A stretch of 6,521 nt of DNA from the NCBI GenBank assembly GCA_017421145.1, contig JAFOTA010000127.1, positions 1 through 6,521 on the forward strand. Direction: 5' to 3'. The DNA comes from Treponema sp. (GTDB taxonomy: Bacteria > Spirochaetota > Spirochaetia > Treponematales > Treponemataceae). Shown piece after piece: positions 1-5,137 of this stretch (within the stretch, counting starts at the first letter, position 1; each line of letters opens with the position of its first letter). A program made the position numbers and the translations under genes. The notes under the pieces were generated by a model that had not been told where the DNA came from, did not search any database, and saw nothing but the letters and a program-made list of their open reading frames with translations.

Positions 1-342
1 ATAATTCACGCCGTCGCAGGCGCAGACGATGGCGTCCACGGGCTTGTGGAGGACGATGCGCCGCATGTCCTGGCAGACGAAGGGCAGGAACCGGAGCCCT
101 GCGTTGAGGGCCTTCTGCCGGGCCGCCATGAGCATATCTTCGGACAGGTCCGAGCCGGTCATGGCATACCCCATCTTCGCCAGGCGCACCGTGAGGTTCC
201 CCGTGCCGCAGGCGCATTCCAGGACGGATCTGGCCCCTGCTTCCTTCAGAAAGCCGTCGATATACCGGGCCCAGCCGTCATACTTCACGTCGCCCATCAT
301 GCGGTCGTAGCCCGCGGCAAAGGCGCTGTACGCTTCGTTCAT
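1..342 (-). CDS. Class I SAM-dependent methyltransferase, N-terminal 114 residues (runs off left edge)
   Basis: This is a probable small-molecule or tRNA/protein methyltransferase of the Rossmann-fold class I type; the substrate cannot be told. The visible part begins MNEAYSAFAAGYDRMMGD, the YxxFAxxYDxLM-type opening common in Firmicute enzymes of the YqeM-like/Methyltransf_25 group. SAM-binding motif I is VLECACGTGNL (residues 40-50). The acidic residue after strand 2 is Asp65 in TGSDLSEDML, a second conserved Asp is at 92 (CQDMRRI), and the strand-4 motif DAIVCACDG lies at 103-111. The family is usually about 240-250 residues, so about half is missing past the edge. The ATG overlaps the whiA stop codon in an ATGA, so translation is probably coupled. 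A GGAG lies 11 bases upstream, inside whiA. The fold is secure; the function is not. Confidence 0.88.
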   Translation of the reverse strand, partial: MNEAYSAFAAGYDRMMGDVKYDGWARYIDGFLKEAGARSVLECACGTGNLTVRLAKMGYAMTGSDLSEDMLMAARQKALNAGLRFLPFVCQDMRRIVLHKPVDAIVCACDGVNY

Positions 343-1274
343 AGTAAGCCGTTCTCCAAATCCTGGGCGTACTCCACCAGCCGGGTGAGCCGATGATTCA
401 TGCCCGATTTCTTGATGTCCGCCATATCGGCCAGCTCCTGCAAGCTGGCGTCCGGATAGTTGAGCCGAAGCTCCGCCGCCTCCTTCAACGCCTTGGGAAG
501 CCGCTGAAAATGGCCGTGGCGCAGAATGGTGTTCACCGCTTGCTGCTGCTTTACAGAGGCCGCCACCAGTTTATCCAGGTTCGCGTACTCGCAGTTGGTG
601 GTGCGGTTCACGTAGTTGCGGGTCTCCTTCTCCGCCCGCACGTTCTCCAGGTCCAAGGCGGCGGTGTTGGAGCCGATGAGGGCCAGAAAGCCCGTGACGC
701 TGTCCCCCTCCTTGAGATAGACCACATACCGGTTCCGCCGCAGGGAATAGTTTGCCGACAGGCCGTATTCGTTCAGCAGATCCACCAGCCCCACGGCGAA
801 GCTCTCCGCGCGGCAGAGGAGTTCCACGCTGTAAGCCCCCTGGGGATCGGAACAACTGCCCGCGCCCAGAAAGCACCCCCGCACAAAGGCCCGCCGGGCC
901 TCGTCCTCCCGGATCAGGGCTCCCGGCAGCCGGGACAGCAGATGGATGCCATCGTCGTCCGTGACCATGACGCCCGTATCGGAAAGCATCTGGGCGGCTT
1001 TCGCGCCGCTCATGTTCACCACGTACAGGGGGGCCTTGCGATGCTCCCGCACCCGTTCCTCCATCTCCACATCGAGGCCGTACAGGGATGTGCCCAAGGC
1101 GGCGATATGGCGGCCCACCTCCCGATTCTCCGTGCGGTAGCTCACAGCCTTTCGCCGACCCAGCTTGAGATTGCCGCAGGCGAAGGTAAGGCCGGAGAGC
1201 TCCGAGAGCTTCACCGCCCCGTCCCGCGTCCGGATGCGAACCACTTCCTCCTTAATATCCGATGCAAAGCTCAT
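339..1274 (-). CDS. whiA: WhiA, DNA-binding sporulation/cell-division regulator homologue
   Basis: WhiA is a conserved DNA-binding protein of Gram-positive bacteria. It combines a degenerate LAGLIDADG homing-endonuclease-like fold with a C-terminal helix-turn-helix. It activates sporulation genes in Streptomyces and affects cell division and chromosome segregation in Bacillus. The 311-residue product has the usual family length and opening (MSFASDIKEEV). The LAGLIDADG-like core shows AFVRGCFLGAGSCSDP at 129-144, then NRYVVYLKEGDSVTGFLALIG at 181-201 and the signature LDLENVR...ETRNYVNR at 208-224. The C-terminal HTH lies at about 268-306 (LRLNYPDASLQELAD, then KKSGMNHRL). The ATG abuts the rapZ stop codon with no gap; a weak AGGA lies 11 bases upstream. 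The overlap with the downstream methyltransferase start suggests one polycistronic mRNA. As in other bacteria, WhiA is not expected to be a nuclease. Confidence 0.97.
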   Translation of the reverse strand: MSFASDIKEEVVRIRTRDGAVKLSELSGLTFACGNLKLGRRKAVSYRTENREVGRHIAALGTSLYGLDVEMEERVREHRKAPLYVVNMSGAKAAQMLSDTGVMVTDDDGIHLLSRLPGALIREDEARRAFVRGCFLGAGSCSDPQGAYSVELLCRAESFAVGLVDLLNEYGLSANYSLRRNRYVVYLKEGDSVTGFLALIGSNTAALDLENVRAEKETRNYVNRTTNCEYANLDKLVAASVKQQQAVNTILRHGHFQRLPKALKEAAELRLNYPDASLQELADMADIKKSGMNHRLTRLVEYAQDLENGLL

Positions 1275-1955
1275 TTAATGCATCATCCTGCTTTCGATGT
1301 CCGCCGCCTCCGCGGTGAGATCCCGGTGATAGACCCGGACGGGGATGCCGTCCTCCCGCAGGCGCTGCGCCACGGTTTCCGCCGCGTAAACGGACCGATG
1401 CCGGCCGCCGGTGCAGCCAAAGCAAAGCCGCAGTAGATTTTTGCCCTGAAGCTCAAAGTAGGGCATGGTGTCCTTCACCAGCTTCACCGCCCAGTTCAGC
1501 ACGTCGTCCATGAGGGGCTTGTCCTCCAGGAAGCTCTTGACCGGCTGATCGAGGCCGGAGAGCTTGCGAAGCTCCGGCACGTAGTAGGGATTCTCCGCAA
1601 AGCGCATATCCAGCACGATGTCCGCATCCACGGGCACGCCGCGCTTGTATCCGAAGCTGCAGATGACCAGGCTCATATGGGGGCTGCCGATCTCCGGCAG
1701 GATCTTCCGCATCATTTTGGGCACGTTCCTGACCGCCACGTCGGAGGTGTCCAGCACATAGTCCGCATGGGCCAGCATGTTTCCCAAAAATACCCGCTCC
1801 AGGCGCACGCCGGAGGCCACATCGCCCCCCTCGCCCAGGGGATGCCGCCGACGGGTCTCGTTATAGCGCTCCATGAGCACCTCGTCCCGGGCGTCCAGAA
1901 AAAGGATCTCATACCGGCAGGTCAGCTTCATAAGCACGTCCACCGCGTCCTCCGA
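1275..1955 (-). CDS. rapZ: RapZ/YvcJ nucleotide-binding protein, truncated at its N-terminus by the sequence junction
   Basis: RapZ family proteins bind nucleotides. In E. coli RapZ binds small RNAs that control glucosamine-6-phosphate synthase; in Bacillus, YvcJ is a GTPase linked to competence. About 222 residues remain of a usual 285-295. Visible motifs are YEILFLDARDEVLMERYNETRRRHPL, VLDTSD, SFGYKRGVPVDADIVLDMRF, and the C-terminal signature FGCTGGRHRSV followed by YHRDL. The N-terminal 75-80 residues, including the GMSGAGKS-type Walker A loop, are absent: the frame reads back through ASEDAVDVLMKL to a TGA at 1962-1964. The GTG at 1941-1943 could be taken for a start, but it is an internal Val codon with no ribosome binding site. 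The stop codon is immediately adjacent to whiA. The truncation is probably an assembly artefact, not a real pseudogene, because the remaining frame is intact and well conserved. Confidence 0.93.
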   Translation of the reverse strand, partial: SEDAVDVLMKLTCRYEILFLDARDEVLMERYNETRRRHPLGEGGDVASGVRLERVFLGNMLAHADYVLDTSDVAVRNVPKMMRKILPEIGSPHMSLVICSFGYKRGVPVDADIVLDMRFAENPYYVPELRKLSGLDQPVKSFLEDKPLMDDVLNWAVKLVKDTMPYFELQGKNLLRLCFGCTGGRHRSVYAAETVAQRLREDGIPVRVYHRDLTAEAADIESRMMH

Positions 1956-1961
1956 AGCTGA
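1944..1961. other. Probable chimeric junction between two genomes
   Basis: The leftward rapZ frame makes sense up to about here and hits a stop at 1962-1964. The rightward binding-protein frame makes sense from about 1951. Base composition moves abruptly from GC-rich to AT-rich, and coding direction flips. The exact breakpoint is ambiguous because the bases around tccgaagct fit both genes, which could reflect a short stretch of microhomology. No IS ends, target duplication, integrase or tRNA is present. An assembly or amplification chimera is inferred; a true recombination is possible but less likely. Confidence 0.85.
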
Positions 1962-2286
1962 TCAGAAAGCAACCGCTGATTTTATCTACTGGCTGTATTC
2001 ATCAGCAACTGGAAAAGATTATGTAACAAACAAGTTGGGATTCATCGCTCCGTTTGATACATTCTCAGACAACGAAAGACCGACAGATCCACTTGCTGTA
2101 GAAATCAACAACTGGATGTCAAAACCTGGAATCACATCTGTTGCTTGGAACTTCACATTGTTCCCTTCACAGACATTCAAGGACAACTTTGGTGCATCTT
2201 TGCTCCGCTACGCTCAGGGTTCAAAAGATTGGTCAGAAGTTAAGACCAGTGTTGTTGAAGATTGGGCCAGCGAAAGTGAAATGTAA
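1951..2286 (+). CDS. Sugar ABC transporter substrate-binding protein, C-terminal 111 residues only
   Basis: This is the end of an extracytoplasmic solute-binding protein of the CUT1 (MalE-like, family 1) type, which captures an oligosaccharide and delivers it to the permeases encoded just downstream. The visible part begins SEADQKATADFIYWLYSS, matching the family's C-lobe pattern (SEEDQKATLDFINW...). It continues with a GFIAPFDTFSD segment at 30-40, VAWNFTLFPSQTFKDNFG at 64-81, and the usual ending LLRYAQGSKDWSEVKTSVVEDWA. Two stop codons follow in tandem (TAATAA). The signal peptide, lipobox and roughly the first 300 residues are missing because the sequence to the left belongs to another genome. 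The same frame is open further left to about 1873, but that part is antisense to rapZ and is not protein. Family assignment is based on pattern and operon context; the ligand is inferred to be a maltodextrin-like sugar only from the neighbouring malQ. Confidence 0.87.
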   Translation, partial: SEADQKATADFIYWLYSSATGKDYVTNKLGFIAPFDTFSDNERPTDPLAVEINNWMSKPGITSVAWNFTLFPSQTFKDNFGASLLRYAQGSKDWSEVKTSVVEDWASESEM

Positions 2287-2321
2287 TAAATCCTAAAAGC
2301 GATTTACAACAAATCTTTTGG

Positions 2322-2353
2322 GGAGGGTTTTTCCTGTTGAACCCTCCTTTTTT
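2322..2353 (+). terminator. Rho-independent terminator after the binding-protein gene
   Basis: A perfect 8-bp stem, GGAGGGTT (2322-2329) with AACCCTCC (2340-2347), has a 10-base loop and is followed directly by six T residues (2348-2353). It starts 35 bases after the binding-protein stop codon and lies upstream of the permease genes. In binding-protein-dependent sugar operons, such an intercistronic hairpin typically lets the binding protein be made in excess over the membrane parts, by partial termination or by protecting the mRNA 3' end. A weaker AT-rich hairpin (GATTT 2301-2305 with AAATC 2311-2315, extended by AAAA/TTTT across a 2-base bulge) lies just before it. Confidence 0.85.
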
Positions 2354-2354
2354 C

Positions 2355-2373
2355 AAGGGTGCTACAAACCCTT
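2355..2373 (+). promoter_or_regulatory. Second hairpin between terminator and permease ribosome binding site
   Basis: AAGGGT (2355-2360) and ACCCTT (2368-2373) form a 6-bp stem with a 7-base loop. It ends two bases before the GGAGG that serves the first permease gene. Its arms also complement the arms of the preceding terminator: ACCCT at 2341-2345 can pair with AGGGT at 2356-2360, and AGGGTTT at 2324-2330 with AAACCCT at 2366-2372. Alternative folds are therefore possible. The pairing is seen in the sequence; any regulatory role is inference. Confidence 0.45.
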
Positions 2374-2375
2374 AT

Positions 2376-2380
2376 GGAGG
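2376..2380 (+). promoter_or_regulatory. Ribosome binding site that fixes the start of the first permease
   Basis: GGAGG lies 5 bases before the ATG at 2386. This decides against the in-frame GTG at 2359, which sits inside the second hairpin, and against the in-frame ATG at 2374, which overlaps the ribosome binding site itself. Confidence 0.8.
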
Positions 2381-2385
2381 AAACT

Positions 2386-3249
2386 ATGAAAAAGGAAAAT
2401 AATCCACTCAAAAAATATTTTCCAATTTTTGTCTTGCCTACATTAGTCTGCTTTGTCCTATTTTTTCTGATACCTTTTATTATAGGCATTGTATTATCGT
2501 TTACAAACTTTACGACTGTAACTGATATCAAAGGGTTTGTAGGTTTTCAAAATTATATAAAGGCATTTACAACCGACAAAGAATTTTTACACGCTTTAGG
2601 ATTTACATCTCTGTTCACTTTGGTTTCGATTGTTACTGTAAATATTTTTGCATTTGTTCTTGCGCTGCTTCTTACGAAGGGACTCAAAGGAACTAATTTT
2701 TTCAGATCGATTTTCTTTATGCCGAATCTGATTGGCGGAATCGTTTTGGGATATATTTGGAATCTTTTGATTAACGGACTCCTTCTGAAATATTTTGGTG
2801 AAGATATTTCGTTCAAAACGGAGTACGGATTTTGGGGACTTGTGGTTTTGACAAACTGGCAGCTGATTGGCTACATGATGGTAATCTATATCGCGGGTTT
2901 ACAAAATATTCCTGACGATGTGTTGGAGGCCGCACAGATTGATGGAGCGTCTTCACTTACAATTCTTTTCAAAATCAAGATACCAATGGTCATGCCTTCA
3001 ATCACAATCTGCATGTTCCTAACTTTGTCAAACTCATTCAAAATGTTCGACCAGAATCTTGCGTTGACAGCTGGTGCTCCAGAAAAGAGTACTGAAATGC
3101 TTGCTCTGAATATTTATCAGACTTTCTATAATAGAAATGCAAACTGGCATGGTGTGGCTCAGGCTAAGGCAACCATTTTCTTTATCATCGTTGCGGTGAT
3201 TGCTTTCCTGCAGTTGAAACTTACTAACAGAAAGGAGATTGAATCATGA
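2386..3249 (+). CDS. CUT1 sugar ABC transporter permease, MalF/UgpA-like
   Basis: This inner-membrane permease subunit pairs with the next gene product to form the sugar channel. The 287-residue protein begins MKKENNPLKKYFPIFVLPTL, a short basic N-terminus then the first membrane helix (about 13-40). Further hydrophobic segments lie at about 72-98, 106-130, 148-172, 203-222 and 262-279, giving the six helices usual for this family. The cytoplasmic EAA loop that docks the ATPase is EAAQIDGASS...FKIKIP at 181-200. The length is typical of the short MalF-like proteins of Gram-positive bacteria and spirochaetes, which lack the large periplasmic loop of enteric MalF. The stop codon overlaps the next start in an ATGA. 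The substrate is inferred from context to be a maltodextrin or related oligosaccharide; other CUT1 substrates are possible. Confidence 0.94.
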   Translation: MKKENNPLKKYFPIFVLPTLVCFVLFFLIPFIIGIVLSFTNFTTVTDIKGFVGFQNYIKAFTTDKEFLHALGFTSLFTLVSIVTVNIFAFVLALLLTKGLKGTNFFRSIFFMPNLIGGIVLGYIWNLLINGLLLKYFGEDISFKTEYGFWGLVVLTNWQLIGYMMVIYIAGLQNIPDDVLEAAQIDGASSLTILFKIKIPMVMPSITICMFLTLSNSFKMFDQNLALTAGAPEKSTEMLALNIYQTFYNRNANWHGVAQAKATIFFIIVAVIAFLQLKLTNRKEIES

Positions 3250-4088
3250 CAAATAAAAATAATAAAATAGGTTCACAGTTTATCTACGCAGTTCTGGTTG
3301 TTTTGACGGCAATATTTATCTTCCCGATTATTTTGGTCCTGATGAATTCCTTCAAATCAAGGTTGTATGTTTCAACAGTTCCATTTGCTTTACCAAGTGG
3401 AAATATGTTTGTTGGTCTGGAAAATTATATCAACGGTCTTACAACGTCCGGATTTTTTATGGCATTTTTGAGATCCGTTTGGGTGAGCATTGCCTCCGTT
3501 GCTTTGATTATTGTGGGAACTTCCATGACGGCTTGGTTTATCGTCCGTGTTAAAACAAAACTTACAAAAGCACTGTACTACGTTTTTGTCTTCAGCATGA
3601 TTGTTCCGTTCCAGATGGTGATGTACACGATGACATTTATGGTAACAAGTCTTGCTTTCGATAATGTAGTAGGAATTGTTCTTGTATATCTTGGATTTGG
3701 AGCTGGACTTTCAGTTTTCATGTTTACCGGTTTTGTAAAAAGTGTTCCGCTGGAAATTGAGGAAGCTGCGACAATCGATGGATGCAATCCGCTGCAAACA
3801 TTTTTTATCGTCGTGTTCCCAATGCTCAAGCCGACTGCCATAACAGTTGCAATCCTGAATGCCATGTGGGTTTGGAATGACTATCTTTTGCCTTACCTGA
3901 TTTTGGGTTCCGATCACAAGACAGTTCCTGTTGCAATTCAGCTGGCAATGCAGGGAGCTTACGGTTCTACCGATTACGGTGGATTTATGGCGATGCTTGT
4001 TGTTTCAATTATTCCTATAATTATCTTTTATGTATGTTCACAAAAGTATATTATAAGGGGTGTAATTGCAGGAGCAGTAAAGGGGTAG
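3246..4088 (+). CDS. CUT1 sugar ABC transporter permease, MalG/UgpE-like
   Basis: This is the second permease of the heterodimeric membrane channel. The 280-residue protein has a first helix at about 12-34 (FIYAVLVVLTAIFIFPIILV). Its MalG-type features are the MNSFKS segment at 33-38, the central PFQMVMYTMTFMV region at 121-133, the EAA loop EEAATIDGC...FFIVVFP at 172-192, and the MWVWNDYLLPYL segment at 207-218. The ending RGVIAGAVKG is typical of MalG-type subunits, whose tail contacts the ATPase. AAAGGAG lies 8 bases before the ATG, and the start overlaps the preceding stop by four bases, indicating coupled translation and equal dosage. Only one base separates its stop codon from the regulator gene downstream. 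Confidence 0.94.
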   Translation: MTNKNNKIGSQFIYAVLVVLTAIFIFPIILVLMNSFKSRLYVSTVPFALPSGNMFVGLENYINGLTTSGFFMAFLRSVWVSIASVALIIVGTSMTAWFIVRVKTKLTKALYYVFVFSMIVPFQMVMYTMTFMVTSLAFDNVVGIVLVYLGFGAGLSVFMFTGFVKSVPLEIEEAATIDGCNPLQTFFIVVFPMLKPTAITVAILNAMWVWNDYLLPYLILGSDHKTVPVAIQLAMQGAYGSTDYGGFMAMLVVSIIPIIIFYVCSQKYIIRGVIAGAVKG

Positions 4089-4089
4089 T

Positions 4090-5103
4090 ATGACTATTAA
4101 AGACATTGCGAAAGAGTGTGGATGTGCGGTTGGAACTGTTTCAAGAGTTTTAAACAATCATCCTGATGTTAGTGACAAGACTAGAGAAGAAGTTATGGCA
4201 GTTGTTGAAAAACATGGATTTGTTCAAAACGCAAATGCAAAGCAGCTAAAAACGCAGGAGAGAAAAAATCTTGCCATAATTGTAAAGGGGACTTCCAGCA
4301 CTCTTTTGAATGGTCTTTTGGAACGCATCCAAAGAAAACTTGAGTCTTCGATTTATTCAGCGAATGTTATCATCCTTGATGAAAATGATAACGAAGGCTT
4401 AAATGCGACAAGGATTTATTTTTCACTAAAACCTTTGGGAATCATTTTTCTTGGAGGTAGTCCGGACAAGCTGAGTGGAGATTTTGAAAAGGTACACGTT
4501 CCAAGCGTTTTGATTTCCAATAATGCTGATTCACTTAAAAGCAAATATCTTTCAAGTGTAAGTTCAGACAATATGAAAGCGGCATACAGTTCCGCAAAAT
4601 ATTTGATAAAAAATGGACACAAAAAGATTGGTGTAATTGGTGGCGCAATGGATTCGGAACTCTCCTGTATCCGTTACGAAGGTTTTATAAAAGCAATGAA
4701 ATCTGCAAAATTGGATTTTGATTTTGAAAAATCTTATGCGGTTTCGAAATATTCTTTCGAAGGTGGATTCAATGCCGCCGAAGAACTTTTAAAAAAAGAT
4801 CCATCGATTACTGCAATCTTTACGATGTCTGATGCAATGGCGATTGGTGCAATCAGGAAACTTACTGACATGGGGAAAAAAATTCCGGAAGATATTTCCA
4901 TCATAGGATTTGATGGAATTTCTTTGGTTGATTTTATCTGTCCGCGTCTTGCAACAATTCGTCAGATGGAAGAACAGTTGGCCGACGAAGGACTTTCGCT
5001 TTTGTTGGACAACATTGAAAATAAAACAGCACCGTCGCACAAAATGATTCCATTTGAATTTGTTGACGGAGAAAGTGTAAAGGACATTTCTAAGAAAACA
5101 TGA
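4090..5103 (+). CDS. LacI/GalR-family transcriptional regulator of the sugar operon
   Basis: This is a DNA-binding repressor-type protein with a sugar-sensing domain. The 337 residues have the family layout: N-terminal HTH at 2-24 (TIKDIAKECGCAVGTVSRVLNN), hinge at about 45-56 (VQNANAKQLKTQ), then a periplasmic-binding-protein-like core. Core signatures include SVSSDN at 156-161, HKKIGVIGG at 177-185, the effector-contact Arg195 in IRYEGF, FTMSDAMAIGAI at 244-255, and ISIIGFDG followed by PRLATIRQ. AGGGG precedes the ATG by 4 bases, and the gene begins one base after the upstream permease stop. It is therefore part of the transport operon and probably controls it and itself. Next to malQ a MalR-like role in maltodextrin response is likely, but this is inference. 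The usual YxPN before the hinge reads FVQN here. The operator is not visible and probably lies upstream of the missing start of the binding-protein gene. Confidence 0.93.
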   Translation: MTIKDIAKECGCAVGTVSRVLNNHPDVSDKTREEVMAVVEKHGFVQNANAKQLKTQERKNLAIIVKGTSSTLLNGLLERIQRKLESSIYSANVIILDENDNEGLNATRIYFSLKPLGIIFLGGSPDKLSGDFEKVHVPSVLISNNADSLKSKYLSSVSSDNMKAAYSSAKYLIKNGHKKIGVIGGAMDSELSCIRYEGFIKAMKSAKLDFDFEKSYAVSKYSFEGGFNAAEELLKKDPSITAIFTMSDAMAIGAIRKLTDMGKKIPEDISIIGFDGISLVDFICPRLATIRQMEEQLADEGLSLLLDNIENKTAPSHKMIPFEFVDGESVKDISKKT

Positions 5104-5125
5104 TTTTTTAGTTATGCCCGAAAAT

Positions 5126-5129
5126 AAGG
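5126..5129 (+). promoter_or_regulatory. malQ: Ribosome binding site that decides the malQ start
   Basis: AAGG lies 8 bases before the ATG at 5138. A second in-frame ATG at 5114 would add eight residues (MPENKVEH) but has only T-rich sequence upstream with no Shine-Dalgarno match. The conserved part of the protein begins right after the later ATG. Confidence 0.6.
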
Positions 5130-5137
5130 TTGAACAT

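Noticed and set aside
29..396. Two overlapping rightward frames opposite the methyltransferase
   Set aside because: They are shadows of the leftward methyltransferase frame, which shows clear SAM-binding motifs.
393..1436. Long rightward open frame of 347 codons opposite whiA and the end of rapZ
   Set aside because: It is antisense to two strongly conserved genes in GC-rich DNA, where antisense frames stay open by chance. Its product shows no recognisable domain.
1941..1943. GTG as a real start for a short RapZ lacking the nucleotide-binding loop
   Set aside because: No Shine-Dalgarno sequence precedes it, the family's conserved reading continues upstream of it (SEDAVDVL), and the foreign sequence begins a few bases further on.
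1900..2000. A genuine mobile-element or phage integration at the junction
   Set aside because: No inverted repeats, target-site duplication, integrase, transposase or tRNA can be seen. The right side is an ordinary sugar operon interrupted in mid-gene.
2304..2816. Leftward frames opposite the first permease gene
   Set aside because: They are antisense to a well-supported permease and have no recognisable motifs. One also runs through the terminator hairpin.
5104..5137. A separate promoter or terminator between the regulator and malQ
   Set aside because: The 34-base gap has a T run but no stem before it and no convincing -35/-10 pair, so read-through within one operon is simpler.
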